From NCBI RefSeq assembly GCF_022549215.1, contig NZ_JAKZFC010000001.1, positions 558,001 through 622,000 of the forward strand: DNA of 64,000 nucleotides, written 5' to 3'. Positions 16,703-25,900 of this stretch are shown piece by piece. Each line of letters starts with the position of its first letter. Within the stretch, counting starts at the first letter, position 1. Below the pieces are notes generated by a model. It was not told where the DNA came from, searched no databases, and saw only the letters and a program-made list of their open reading frames with translations. This DNA is from Solibacillus palustris (GTDB lineage Bacteria; Bacillota; Bacilli; Bacillales_A; Planococcaceae). The translations under genes and the position numbers were made by a program.

Positions 16703-17643
16703 TTGAATTTCAGCATGTTAGTAAAAAATATGGAACAACGAAAGCGCTAGCAGATGTATCGCTTACGATTGAAAGTGGGACTATTTACGGCTTTGTTGGA
16801 GCGAATGGTGCTGGTAAATCTACAGCATTTTCAATTTTAGCAACGCTCATTCCAGTATCTTCAGGCGATATTTTAGTAAATGGTAAAAGTGTGACCTATG
16901 AAGCGCATGCCGTTCGTGCCATGATTGGCTATATGCCAGACTTTTTCGGGGTATATGACCAGTTAAAAGTAGAGGAGTATTTAGACTTTTATGGCTCTGC
17001 CTATCAATTATCCGAAGCAGTAAGGGCAAAAAAAATTACGGAGCTCCTGTCACTCGTGCGCTTGACCGAGAAGCGATTTGAATATGTTGATGATTTGTCA
17101 CGCGGGATGAAGCAGCGTTTGTGCTTAGCGCGTACTTTAATACACAATCCAGATATCTTAATTTTAGATGAGCCAGCGTCAGGTCTGGATCCAAGAGCAC
17201 GTGTGGAGATGCGAGATATTTTAAAGGACTTGAAGCGTCTAGGGAAAACGATTTGTATTTCATCGCATATTTTGCCAGAACTAGCGGAAATTTGTGACGA
17301 GATTGGCGTGTTACATGCAGGAAGGCTTATTGCGAGTGGCAATATTGCTGAAATTGAAGCACAGTTACAAGGTGAAAAGTGGGTGACGGTTTCAGTTGTT
17401 GAGGATGAGGGAAGTGCGCTCGCCTTTTTTGCTAACTTACCACAAGTAGCAAATGCTACTCAACAAGGAGATGCCATTTCATTTGTATTTACTGGCGATG
17501 AATACGCGCAAGCTGCGGTACTAAAACAAGCGATTGAGGCTGGTATTCGTGTGAGTGCGCTTGAAGTACAAAAGAAAAATTTAGAGGATGTCTTTATGGT
17601 TATTACTAAGGAGGTGGCGCAGCGTGAATCTCAAAATATCTAA
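16699..17643 (+). CDS. ABC transporter ATP-binding protein
   Basis: A 314-residue ATPase with Walker A GANGAGKST, the signature DLSRGMKQRL, Walker B LILDEPASGLDP and the H-loop SSHIL. The C-terminal 90-residue extension is typical of ABC-2 type exporters (CcmA/NatA-like). The final codons overlap the permease reading frame, and the permease ribosome-binding site AAGGAGG lies inside this gene. It powers the system formed with its two neighbours; export of a lipid, peptide or cell-surface component is likely but unproven. Confidence 0.9.
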   Translation: MIEFQHVSKKYGTTKALADVSLTIESGTIYGFVGANGAGKSTAFSILATLIPVSSGDILVNGKSVTYEAHAVRAMIGYMPDFFGVYDQLKVEEYLDFYGSAYQLSEAVRAKKITELLSLVRLTEKRFEYVDDLSRGMKQRLCLARTLIHNPDILILDEPASGLDPRARVEMRDILKDLKRLGKTICISSHILPELAEICDEIGVLHAGRLIASGNIAEIEAQLQGEKWVTVSVVEDEGSALAFFANLPQVANATQQGDAISFVFTGDEYAQAAVLKQAIEAGIRVSALEVQKKNLEDVFMVITKEVAQRESQNI

Positions 17644-18442
17644 TCCAGTGCTACTAAAAGAACTAAAGCTGAGATTTCGAAATGCAAAAAGCTTTTCGAG
17701 TCTCGCCTTTTACTTAATTGCGCTGACATTATTTATTATTGCGTACTTCATTATTATGTCGGGTGTGTTTTCGAATGGTTATGTGCAGCCAGAAAGCAGC
17801 TTTATCTTATTTTGCAGTTTAACTGTATTACAGATTTGTTTACTGCTATTCATTGCACCGGCATTAACAGCGGGTTCTATAAGTACAGAGCGTGAAAAGC
17901 AAACGCTCAATATTTTATTAACGACTACTCAGACATCCTCACAAATTATTGTCGGTAAACTCACTGCGTCGCTTGCTTATTTAGTTGTTATGTTAATTGC
18001 GACGTTACCGATGTATAGCATTTTGTTTTTATTTGGTGGGGTATCACCATGGATGTTAGCGAAAGTATTCCTACTGTTTTTATTAACAGTATTTACAGTA
18101 GGGAGTGTTGGTATATTATTTTCAACGATAACGAAAAAGACAATTGTATCAATGATTTCTACCTATGGGGTTATGATTTTTTTAGCGGTTTTTACGTTTA
18201 TCTTTTTCCTGGTAGGCATTATTAACTTCGTTGATGGAACTTCGTATTATGCGTCGTATTTTTGGATTAGTATTAATCCGATTGCCGTTGTGCTAAGTTT
18301 GATTTCACCAGAAATTGCCATTGCAATTAAAGAAATGACACATTTAGATTGGCCACCGATCGCAATTTACTGTATTGTTTATGTGTTTATTGGAATTGTC
18401 AGTCTAGTGATTGCCTCGAAAAAATTACGTGAAACCAAATAA
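17624..18442 (+). CDS. ABC-2 type permease
   Basis: A 272-residue integral membrane protein with about six hydrophobic segments. The motif ISTEREKQTLNILLTTTQ after the second segment is typical of ABC-2 permeases. GTG 17624 is chosen because AAGGAGG (17609-17615) is 8 nt upstream; the longer frame from 17588 lies inside the ATPase gene. It overlaps the ATPase gene by 20 nt. A 15-bp perfect hairpin terminator follows. Confidence 0.88.
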   Translation: MNLKISNPVLLKELKLRFRNAKSFSSLAFYLIALTLFIIAYFIIMSGVFSNGYVQPESSFILFCSLTVLQICLLLFIAPALTAGSISTEREKQTLNILLTTTQTSSQIIVGKLTASLAYLVVMLIATLPMYSILFLFGGVSPWMLAKVFLLFLLTVFTVGSVGILFSTITKKTIVSMISTYGVMIFLAVFTFIFFLVGIINFVDGTSYYASYFWISINPIAVVLSLISPEIAIAIKEMTHLDWPPIAIYCIVYVFIGIVSLVIASKKLRETK

Positions 18443-18486
18443 AACAGTACGCAATTCGTTAATAAGGCGAATTGCGTACTGTTTTT
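18441..18486. terminator. Strong bidirectional terminator
   Basis: ACAGTACGCAATTCG is perfectly complementary to CGAATTGCGTACTGT around a 9-nt loop, with A4 and T5 flanks. It serves both the ABC operon and the convergent MFS gene, whose stop codon lies at its edge. Confidence 0.92.
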
Positions 18487-19669
18487 AATATGCTTTTAAT
18501 AAATGTGCAGCTCTTTTTGATGTCCAGGCAAATGCGAGGATAAAGCAGCTGACTAATACGACCGTTCCTAAAATGTATGGTGAATCTGGATTCCAATCAA
18601 ATAAAATTCCTGCAAGTGCTGGGCCAAACATATTCCCTAAGCTCATATAAGCATTGTTCATACCTGCCGCAAAACCTTGTTCTTCACCTGCTAGTTTCGA
18701 AATTAGTGTATTTACAGCAGGACGAATGAATGTTGTTGCGATAGTGAACAAAGTAGCTACGACTAAAATAACGAAGAAGCCGCTAATATAGATTGTTAGT
18801 AACATTGTCACCGCTGCAAGCAGAAGATTTACTAATATCACTTTCATCTCACCGAAGCGTTTAAATAATTTGTTCACAACATACATTTGCAGTACAACCC
18901 CTGCAAAGCCACCAACAGTTAAAATGATTGCGATATCAGTTGGTGTATAGCCAAATTTATGATCTAAATAAAGCGATAATGTTGCTTGGAAGTTTGAAAT
19001 CCCAAAGCTAAATGTAAAAACGACGATTAAAAATATGAAATACGATGTTTTTACTGAGCGAGCAAGCTGTTTTAATAATTTTTCCCTTGGCGCAGAAATC
19101 GTTTTCGTAGATTTTACATTCGGTAAGTAAATTGCAGATAGTACAGAGGCAATCAGCGCCACCGCACCTGCTAAGTAAAACGGAAATGATAAATTGACAT
19201 TTGCTAAAAATCCGCCAATACCTGGCCCAATCATAAAGCCAAGAGACATTGCCGCACCAATCATGCCCATACCTTTACCACGTTCTTCATACGTTGTAAT
19301 GTCGGCGACGAATGCCATAATTGGTGGCATAATGAACGCTGCCCCAGCTCCACTTAAAAAGCGTGCTAAAAATAATACCCATACTTCTGATGCTAGCCCA
19401 AATAAAATTTGTGCGAAGCCGTATACCACAAGCCCTGCAACGATAAACATTTTACGCCCATGTCGATCTGATAAATCACCTGAAACAGGGGAAAGTAAAA
19501 ACTGTGCAAGCGCAAAGCCAGCGATTAGAAAGCCAAGTACTTGTCCACCAACGCCAAATAGTTGTAAATATGCTGGCATAACAGGTACGATAATCCCGAT
19601 ACCACCCATAGTAATAAACATATTAAACATCAGTAAATAAAGTGCTATTTTATTTGATTGTTGTTCCAT
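18485..19669 (-). CDS. MFS drug-efflux transporter (NorA/Bmr-like)
   Basis: A 394-residue, 12-helix major facilitator. Motif A is GDLSDRHGRKMFI between helices 2 and 3, and antiporter motif C is GFMIGPGIGGFLA in helix 5, as in the drug:H+ antiporter-1 group (NorA, Bmr, Blt). It should export hydrophobic cations or fluoroquinolones in exchange for protons. The ATG at 19669 has GAAGGG upstream; the frame extends further but without a ribosome-binding site. No MerR-type regulator is adjacent. Substrate range is not deducible. Confidence 0.88.
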   Translation of the reverse strand: MEQQSNKIALYLLMFNMFITMGGIGIIVPVMPAYLQLFGVGGQVLGFLIAGFALAQFLLSPVSGDLSDRHGRKMFIVAGLVVYGFAQILFGLASEVWVLFLARFLSGAGAAFIMPPIMAFVADITTYEERGKGMGMIGAAMSLGFMIGPGIGGFLANVNLSFPFYLAGAVALIASVLSAIYLPNVKSTKTISAPREKLLKQLARSVKTSYFIFLIVVFTFSFGISNFQATLSLYLDHKFGYTPTDIAIILTVGGFAGVVLQMYVVNKLFKRFGEMKVILVNLLLAAVTMLLTIYISGFFVILVVATLFTIATTFIRPAVNTLISKLAGEEQGFAAGMNNAYMSLGNMFGPALAGILFDWNPDSPYILGTVVLVSCFILAFAWTSKRAAHLLKAY

Positions 19670-19852
19670 ACAATTCAGCCCTTCACTAAAATATTTCGTA
19701 AGTAGAAATGAATAATTGCCAATAGCATACCACATTGTAATGGCTTTCACGATAAAAATCTTCATGCATAAGACTGAAAATGGTAGGTTGAATTTACAGA
19801 ATAATTTTGTTTAAATGAGTAAATAAACGCTATGAAAAGAAGGTTTGAAAAT

Positions 19853-20314
19853 ATGAATTATAAATTTTGGACAGTAATAATGGTACAAAAAGAGGATGCA
19901 GTTCTGTTATTAAATCGTCAGCATGATAATTTTAAAGGGTATATTCCACCGGGTGGAAAAGTAGATTTCCCAGAAGGCTTTGCGGAAGGCGCTATACGCG
20001 AAGTGAAGGAAGAAACAGGACTAGATGTACATAGCTTAACGTTTAAAGGTATTTCGCATTATACGAATGAGGTTAAAAAAGATCATTTTATTATTTATAA
20101 CTATTTAACAGATGATTTTTCAGGACAATTGTTAACACATAGTGATGAAGGAACACTGGAGTGGGTGAAAATTAGCGAGGTCAAAAATTACCCAATGCAA
20201 GAAGATATTCGCGTGCGTTTTGATTATTTTTTTGAACCAGGTACATTTGAAATTCATATGATTTGGGATGAAGATAACGATTGTTTAGATAAACGAATTA
20301 TACATAAACTTTAA
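19853..20314 (+). CDS. NUDIX hydrolase (MutT-like)
   Basis: A 153-residue protein with a complete NUDIX box beginning GGKVDFPEGFAEGAIREV and continuing KEETGL (residues about 35-58). It is related to 8-oxo-dGTP diphosphatases such as MutT/YtkD in layout, and could act on oxidised nucleotides or another nucleoside diphosphate compound. ATG 19853 (AGAAGG 9-10 nt upstream) is preferred to 19832. The stop codon abuts dispersed element E1. Confidence 0.85.
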   Translation: MNYKFWTVIMVQKEDAVLLLNRQHDNFKGYIPPGGKVDFPEGFAEGAIREVKEETGLDVHSLTFKGISHYTNEVKKDHFIIYNYLTDDFSGQLLTHSDEGTLEWVKISEVKNYPMQEDIRVRFDYFFEPGTFEIHMIWDEDNDCLDKRIIHKL

Positions 20315-21040
20315 CTCATAACGAGTATTTTTTAATACAATATTTGGAATCAAGTGCGTTTATCTAATAAAATCTGTTCTGCTACGTTACGGGGGACGCT
20401 TTTCTGGGGGCGTGGCTTCAACTAACTCATTTGTGCCTCTTACGGTGGCACAAATGAGTGGATTTTCCGCACACGCTTGATCCCCTAGAAGTCGCCCCCT
20501 TCACTTCGCGGCACTCATCTATAAAGTTAAAATTCATTTATACTACAAAGGGTTTAATAAAGTGTGCTGAATTAAGCTTAGTTATTGAAATAAAGTCTAG
20601 GGATGTTTTTTTATGGCGCAATCAAAGTAGCTAATTTTTTTGCCATAGCTATCTTTTAATCAAAGATTCAATATTGTGCACAGCGTAATATTTTATTCAT
20701 CACCGCCGCCTCGCGCTAGCGCAAGCGGCAGCATTTTGCGCTTTTAACTATATGGAAAAGAGTAACATTTTAGTTTAGCGGGCCTTGCATGCGGCATTAA
20801 AGACAGTAGTAAAGGGAAATTCTAAAACATTTTTTAGAATTTCTCTTTGCGCCGAGGAGAGTAAAATCGAGATTTTACTCCCCGCAGAAGCAGTCATGCT
20901 CCTGTCGCTATGCTTTCGTCGCAGAAGTTAAAACCAATCCAGACTGCGATTGGTTTTAACTTTGCCGTAGCCCGCTGAAAATAAGTAGATTGCACTTGAT
21001 CCATTTTTTGTTAGTAAATATGCTCAATATTAGCTATAAC
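20313..21040. repeat. MITE-like element E1, long copy 1
   Basis: About 730 nt with no gene. Ends form imperfect terminal inverted repeats (left AATACAATATTTGGAATCAA; right end complementary, through TTGATCCATTTTTTGTTAGT). It contains the hairpin GCCGCCTCGCG...GCAAGCGGC, a perfect hairpin with ACTCATTTGTGCC arms near 20425-20460, and a GCGGGC/GCCCGC closing stem spanning 20778-20977. It is homologous along most of its length to 58724-59347. It also carries an extra cassette at 20845-20891 that recurs at 41000-41046. It lies between the NUDIX gene and the pot terminator. Confidence 0.75.
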
Positions 21041-21041
21041 G

Positions 21042-21078
21042 AAAAATGCCGGGCAACAATTTAGCTGCTCGGCATCTT
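21042..21078 (-). terminator. Terminator of the pot operon
   Basis: On the minus strand GATGCCGAGCA pairs with TTGCCCGGCAT (one mismatch) and is followed by TTTTTCG. Confidence 0.75.
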
Positions 21079-21081
21079 CAT

Positions 21082-22158
21082 TCATTTAATGCTCATCTTA
21101 AAATCTAAGAAATACTCGTTATACTTACCTAACCATTCAAGGCCAAGGTTTTCGTAAACTTCTAATGTTTCACGTTGTTCATTTGATGGGTAGAAGCGCT
21201 CGTCTGAAATGACTTCCTCATCCATTAGTTCCCAAGCTGCCTCATTTGGTGTTGAGTAACCAACGTAGTCAGCATTTTGTGCTGCGTTTTCAGGGTCTAA
21301 CATAAAGTTAATGAATTTATGGGCACCTTCCACGTTTTTAGATGTTTTTGGAATAACCATGTTATCAAACCATAAGTTTGAACCTTCTTGTGGAACTGCA
21401 AAATTTAACTCTTCATTTTCCCACATCATATCAGCTGCTTGACCTGACCAAGTTAATGCAACGGTTGCTTCGTTATTTATCATTAAAGGTGTAATTTCGT
21501 CACCAATTATGGCTTTAATGTTTGGTGATAATGTAATGAGTTTATCTGTCGCTTTACGTAAAAGTGCGTCATCTTTTGCATTTAATGACTCACCGATTGA
21601 GTTTAAGCCCATACCGATAACTTCACGTGAACCATCTACTAAAAACACTTTATCTTTTAATGATGGGTCCCATAGATCTTCCCATGATTCGAATGTTAAA
21701 TGATCATCAATTAAGCTAGGATTATAAACAATACCTACTGTACCCCAGAAATAAGGGATGGAGTATTTATTGCCTTTATCGAATGCTAAATCTAAAAAGT
21801 CCGCATTAATATTCTTTATATTTGGAACTAGGTCATGATCGATTGGAATTAATAAATCTTCTTCTTTCATCGATTCGATTGTATATTCAGAAGGTACGGC
21901 GATATCATAAGCTGAACCACCTTGCTGAATTTTTGTCAACATCGCTTCGTTTGAGTCGAATGTTTCGTATGTGACTTTAATGCCTGTTTCTTCTTCAAAC
22001 TTATCGATTAATTCTGGATCGATATATTCACCCCAGTTGTAAACTGTTAATGAATCCTTGCTGCCTTTGCTGCCTGCTGATTGCATTTGGTCAACTGCGA
22101 CAAACAGTAGGGCACAGACAATGATAATTCCAACGGTTGCTTGAACTAAATCTCTCAT
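21082..22158 (-). CDS. potD: Spermidine/putrescine-binding protein PotD
   Basis: A 358-residue extracytoplasmic solute-binding protein. A hydrophobic N-terminus (about 8-24) is followed by a mature domain with LTVYNWGEYIDPELIDKFEE, FDSNEAMLTKIQQGGSAYDI and YSIPYFWGTVGI, all PotD hallmarks. Unlike most Gram-positive binding proteins there is no proper lipobox: the only early Cys is in IIIVCALL with Val before it. It may instead stay anchored by an uncleaved helix. The ATGA overlap with potC shows translational coupling at the end of the operon. Confidence 0.93.
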   Translation of the reverse strand: MRDLVQATVGIIIVCALLFVAVDQMQSAGSKGSKDSLTVYNWGEYIDPELIDKFEEETGIKVTYETFDSNEAMLTKIQQGGSAYDIAVPSEYTIESMKEEDLLIPIDHDLVPNIKNINADFLDLAFDKGNKYSIPYFWGTVGIVYNPSLIDDHLTFESWEDLWDPSLKDKVFLVDGSREVIGMGLNSIGESLNAKDDALLRKATDKLITLSPNIKAIIGDEITPLMINNEATVALTWSGQAADMMWENEELNFAVPQEGSNLWFDNMVIPKTSKNVEGAHKFINFMLDPENAAQNADYVGYSTPNEAAWELMDEEVISDERFYPSNEQRETLEVYENLGLEWLGKYNEYFLDFKMSIK

Positions 22159-22955
22159 CGTTGTCCCTCCGTTGCTACTGATTTTGAACGTTTATTAATG
22201 AAATAGTAACCAATAACGATTAATACCGTTACCGCAAATACTAAACCTGAAATGGCGTTTACTGTTAACGAAATACCAGCACGAGCCATTGAGTAAATTT
22301 CGACTGATAATGTAGAGAAACCGTTACCCGTTACAAAGAATGTTACCGCGAAATCATCTAGCGAATACGTTAATGCCATGAAGAAACCAGCGAAAATACC
22401 AGGTGAAATATACGGTAAAACAACACGTGTTAAGACGTCACGCTTTGTAGCACCCAAGTCACGAGCAGCGTCGATTAAAGACTTATTCATTTCTAAAAGC
22501 TTAGGTAAAACCATTAATACAACAATTGGTACACTGAATGCAACGTGTGATACTAACACTGAAGCAAAGCCAAGCTTGACACCAATCATCGTGAATAAAA
22601 TTAAGAAACTCGCACCGATGACAACGTCCGGTGAAACGATTAAGACGTTATTTAATGAAAGTAATGTATTGCGTATTTTTTTATCTTTAATTGATACAAT
22701 ACCGATCGCACCAAGTGTTCCAATAACGGTTGCAATTAAGCCAGATAAAAGCGCTACAATGACTGTGTTCAGTAAAATAATGATAAGGCGTGAATCCTCG
22801 AACACCGCTTGGTAATGCTCCCAAGTGAATGATTCAAAGTTGTTCATGTTGCCGCCACTGTTGAAGGAATAAAAAATTAAGTAAAGAATTGGCGCATAAA
22901 GTACGACGAATACAAACGCTAAATACGCTTTAGACATAGCTGATAATTTTTTCAT
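22155..22955 (-). CDS. potC: Spermidine/putrescine ABC transporter permease PotC
   Basis: A 266-residue permease with six membrane helices and the EAA-type cytoplasmic loop (DAARDLGATKRDVLTRVVLP) that contacts the ATPase PotA. It forms the inner-membrane channel with PotB for polyamine uptake. Its ATG overlaps the potB stop (TAATG) with GGAGG upstream, and its own stop overlaps the potD start. Confidence 0.93.
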   Translation of the reverse strand: MKKLSAMSKAYLAFVFVVLYAPILYLIFYSFNSGGNMNNFESFTWEHYQAVFEDSRLIIILLNTVIVALLSGLIATVIGTLGAIGIVSIKDKKIRNTLLSLNNVLIVSPDVVIGASFLILFTMIGVKLGFASVLVSHVAFSVPIVVLMVLPKLLEMNKSLIDAARDLGATKRDVLTRVVLPYISPGIFAGFFMALTYSLDDFAVTFFVTGNGFSTLSVEIYSMARAGISLTVNAISGLVFAVTVLIVIGYYFINKRSKSVATEGQR

Positions 22956-23761
22956 TATGCGCGGCCTCCTTTAGATTTGTCTCGTGTGAATAACATAGTT
23001 AAAACCATAAATAAAATTAAGAATACCGCGATTGTCGAACCCATGCCCCAGTTTTGAGAAACTAAGAATTGCTGCTCGATTGCTGTACCTAGTGTAATCA
23101 CTTTGTTACCCGCGATTAAGCGTGTAATCATGAATAGAGATAACGCAGGAATGAATGTTACTTGAATTCCTGATTTTACGCCATCAATTGTTAATGGGAA
23201 AATCACGCGGCGGAATGTTGTCCAAGCATTTGCCCCAAGGTCGCGTGCTGCGTATACAAGTGATGGATTCATTTTATCTAATGAGTTGAAAATCGGAATA
23301 ATCATAAACGGGATGAAAATATAAACCGATACGAAAATAAAACTGAAATCTGTAAATAAAATTTGCTGTGGATCAAAACCAAATACTTCTATCATTGCAT
23401 TGATTGGACCATATAAACCGAAGATCCCGATAAATGCATACGTCTTTAATAATAAGTTAATCCAAGACGGAATAATGATTAACATTAACCATAATTGCTT
23501 GTGCTTTGTTTTTGTTAATAAGTAAGCAGTAGGGTAGGCTAATAATAATGTAAATAACGTAATTAAAAACGCATACCAGAAACTACTTAGCGTCATTTTT
23601 AAATAAACCGGTGTGAAGAACTTCGCATAGTTGGCAAATGTGAAGTCCCCATTTAAATCAAGTACAGAATAGTAAACGACTAACGCAATCGGCGCGATAA
23701 CGAATAAAAGTATCCAAAATAAATAAGGGATTAACGGTCCTTTTGCGGTTTTGTTATTCAT
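22955..23761 (-). CDS. potB: Spermidine/putrescine ABC transporter permease PotB
   Basis: A 268-residue permease with six membrane helices and the EAA loop [23 protein letters not shown] 23761 is selected by GGGGAT (23769-23774) 7 nt upstream and overlaps the last codons of potA by 8 nt; upstream ATGs at 23770 and 23776 are possible. It pairs with PotC. The chain of overlaps through potA-B-C-D indicates one polycistronic message. Confidence 0.9.
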   Translation of the reverse strand: MNNKTAKGPLIPYLFWILLFVIAPIALVVYYSVLDLNGDFTFANYAKFFTPVYLKMTLSSFWYAFLITLFTLLLAYPTAYLLTKTKHKQLWLMLIIIPSWINLLLKTYAFIGIFGLYGPINAMIEVFGFDPQQILFTDFSFIFVSVYIFIPFMIIPIFNSLDKMNPSLVYAARDLGANAWTTFRRVIFPLTIDGVKSGIQVTFIPALSLFMITRLIAGNKVITLGTAIEQQFLVSQNWGMGSTIAVFLILFMVLTMLFTRDKSKGGRA

Positions 23762-24854
23762 GTTCTTCATCCCCATATGCTTCTAAACGTTTGTCGAAAT
23801 CTTCTTCTGTTTCGTTTAAGCGCATTACGTGAATTGCTTCAGGATCAAAATCTAAGCCGATTTCTTCGCCAACCTCTGCTTTTTTTAGCGAGTGTACTAA
23901 CCATTCATTGCCGTCTTTGTCATACGTTGATAGCTCGTAGTGAACCCCACGGAATAGCTGTGTATCAACGGTTACAACTAATTTACCTTTGTCAGGTGTT
24001 GTCATTTCTAAGTCTTCCGGACGGATTACGACATCAATTTTTTCGTTTGGCTTCATACCGCCGTCGACACATTCGAATTCCTTACCAGCGAATTTTACTT
24101 TGTAGTCTTCAATCATAATGCCGTCAACGATGTTTGATTCACCAATGAAATCCGCTACGAAACGGTTAATTGGTTCGTCGTAAATGTCTACAGGTGTACC
24201 TGATTGTTTGATTTCGCCATGAGAAAGAACGAAAATTTCGTCACTCATTGCTAACGCTTCTTCTTGGTCGTGTGTTACGAAGATGAATGTTTTACCAAGA
24301 CGCTGTTGTAGTTCGCGCAATTCATACTGCATTTCTGTACGCAATTTTAAGTCTAATGCTGATAACGGCTCATCTAATAAAATGACATCTGGGTCATTCA
24401 CGATCGCACGTGCAATTGCCACACGTTGACGCTGACCACCTGACATTTCCGAAATTTCACGGTTGCCATAGCCTGCTAAGTTAACAAATTTTAGTGCTTT
24501 CTGTACGCGTTCTTTCACTTCTACTTCTTTTACTTTTTTAATGCGTAAGCCGAATGCTACGTTTTCAAAAACATTTAAGTGCGGGAATAAGGCGTAATCT
24601 TGGAATACTGTGTTTACGTGGCGCTCGTTGGCAGGTACATCGTTAATACGCTTACCATTGAAGAATACATCGCCTGTTGTCGCGTCAGTAAAGCCCGCAA
24701 TAATACGTAAAATAGTTGTTTTCCCACAACCAGATGGCCCAAGTAATGTGTAAAACTTTCCACGTTCTAACTCAAAATTAATATTTTTTAATACAACCGT
24801 ACCGTCATTGTATGATTTTGTAACATTTTCAAAACGAATAATCGTGTTATCCAT
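23754..24854 (-). CDS. potA: Spermidine/putrescine ABC transporter ATPase PotA
   Basis: A 366-residue ATPase with Walker [10 protein letters not shown], signature [10 protein letters not shown], Walker [13 protein letters not shown] and switch VTHDQEEA. The C-terminal TOBE domain (about 280-350) is typical of PotA/MalK importers. It energises uptake through PotBC. The GGAGG site precedes ATG, 17 nt after the regulator gene. Confidence 0.95.
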   Translation of the reverse strand: MDNTIIRFENVTKSYNDGTVVLKNINFELERGKFYTLLGPSGCGKTTILRIIAGFTDATTGDVFFNGKRINDVPANERHVNTVFQDYALFPHLNVFENVAFGLRIKKVKEVEVKERVQKALKFVNLAGYGNREISEMSGGQRQRVAIARAIVNDPDVILLDEPLSALDLKLRTEMQYELRELQQRLGKTFIFVTHDQEEALAMSDEIFVLSHGEIKQSGTPVDIYDEPINRFVADFIGESNIVDGIMIEDYKVKFAGKEFECVDGGMKPNEKIDVVIRPEDLEMTTPDKGKLVVTVDTQLFRGVHYELSTYDKDGNEWLVHSLKKAEVGEEIGLDFDPEAIHVMRLNETEEDFDKRLEAYGDEEHE

Positions 24855-24871
24855 GTATGTAGCCTCCTAAG

Positions 24872-25414
24872 TTATAAATAAGATTGTGTTGCGACTAACA
24901 GTAATTTGGTAATACCATTGTGCGCATTAAAAATTTGGTGATTAGAAGATGCCCCATAGTAAACGGCATTTCCTTCACTGGCGATATATTCATCGCTGCC
25001 AAGTACAACACGAATTCGGCCATTTAATACATAAATGAAGGTTTCCGCCAATGAAGGCTCAAACGCTTTGAACACCGCATCCTTTTGTAACGTGATAAAA
25101 ACAGGTTCCATTTCTTTTTCATTGGATGTAGGGATTAGCCACTCGATTTCGTATTTTTTATCGTGGTCAATAAAGCTCGTTTGGTCATCCTTTGTAAAGA
25201 CAATTTTTTCGTTTTCTTGCTCGTCATCAAAGAAGTCACGTGGTGAACAGCCTAGCACTTCTAATAAGTTGAATAATGTTTCGATTGAAGGGGAATTTAA
25301 ATCGCGCTCCAATTGAGATATATAGCCTTTAGTTAAGTCTGTACGTTCCCCAAGCTCTTCTTGGGTAAGACCCTTTTTTAGGCGTAATGCTTTGATCTTC
25401 GTACCAATTTGCAT
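24872..25414 (-). CDS. XRE-family regulator with cupin domain, first gene of the pot operon
   Basis: A 180-residue protein with an N-terminal helix-turn-helix (ALRLKKGLTQEELGERTDLT, residues 8-27) and a C-terminal cupin sensor domain (about 105-180). This is the SinR/PuuR-like layout often found at the head of polyamine operons. It probably senses a polyamine and controls potABCD. Potential operator palindromes lie at 25689-25731, but a 213-nt dispersed repeat separates them from the gene. Confidence 0.88.
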   Translation of the reverse strand: MQIGTKIKALRLKKGLTQEELGERTDLTKGYISQLERDLNSPSIETLFNLLEVLGCSPRDFFDDEQENEKIVFTKDDQTSFIDHDKKYEIEWLIPTSNEKEMEPVFITLQKDAVFKAFEPSLAETFIYVLNGRIRVVLGSDEYIASEGNAVYYGASSNHQIFNAHNGITKLLLVATQSYL

Positions 25415-25437
25415 TTGGGCACGCTCCTTTTTGACAT

Positions 25438-25650
25438 ATTAGAAAGTATAAATTTTTCCGTTATAACAGGTCTAGGCATTCGCGCCAGCTCCTTGGTCAT
25501 TTCGGTCCCGCTGTCGAAAGTGGTGAAGTGTTTACTTTCTAGTCGGGCCCTCCAATGACTGAGGCTCACACGATGTGAGTCATTGGGGGCATGCCACATG
25601 GACGTGGCGTTTTGCCCACTCGGAGCTAAAAGGGCGCGAACGCGCTTTCC
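25438..25650. repeat. Dispersed repeat R2, copy 1
   Basis: It starts with AGAAAGTATAAATTT, continues TCTAGGCATTCGCGCC...GCTCC, a variable hairpin of GTTTACTTTC type, GGGCCCTCC, GGCTCACACGATGTGAGTCA, GCATGCCACATGG, TTTTGCCCACTCGG and ends AAAGGGCGCG. The GCGCC and GGGCGCG ends can pair to close a long arm. It is shared with 30188-30394 almost throughout and in part with 27098-27135, 37947-38066 and 47927-48078. The open frame across it on the minus strand is not a gene. Confidence 0.75.
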
Positions 25651-25688
25651 TTACAGTAAAAAATCCCCCGCAAGAGTTTACTATTTTT

Positions 25689-25731
25689 AAACCTTAAGTA
25701 CGGAAGTTTACTTTTACAAAACTTTAAGTTT
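25689..25731. promoter_or_regulatory. Paired 13-nt palindrome-like sites, possible XRE operator
   Basis: AAACTTTAAGTTT (25718-25730) is a perfect 13-nt palindrome. A near copy, AAACCTTAAGTAC, lies 29 nt upstream at 25689. They lie between the pot regulator and the divergent ykuV-like gene. The remaining 25651-25900 sequence holds no other recognisable feature. Confidence 0.35.
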
Positions 25732-25900
25732 ACGAAAGCAATAACAATTATACAGATTCTAGCAAGTATTTCAAGTCTATTTATGTTACATTTTGAAAGG
25801 AATTTAGTTGATACTTAAGATTATTTTCGTCATTTTCGGTAATGCCCGATACTGTACGTATTTGGAAATACATACATATGCTATTTTAAGGAGGAGATAA

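Noticed and set aside
19194-19640. 148-codon plus-strand open frame opposite the MFS gene
   Set aside because: It is antisense to a clear transporter, has Pro/Ile/Asn-rich composition and no Shine-Dalgarno.
20313-21040. CRISPR array or tandem repeat
   Set aside because: The repeated parts are inverted repeats and dispersed copies, with no regular repeat-spacer spacing and no cas genes.
22378-22815. 145-codon plus-strand open frame opposite potC
   Set aside because: Antisense shadow of a recognised permease; no start signals.
25378-25599. 73-codon minus-strand open frame across repeat R2
   Set aside because: It runs through a dispersed repeat whose other copies do not keep this frame, and overlaps the regulator gene.
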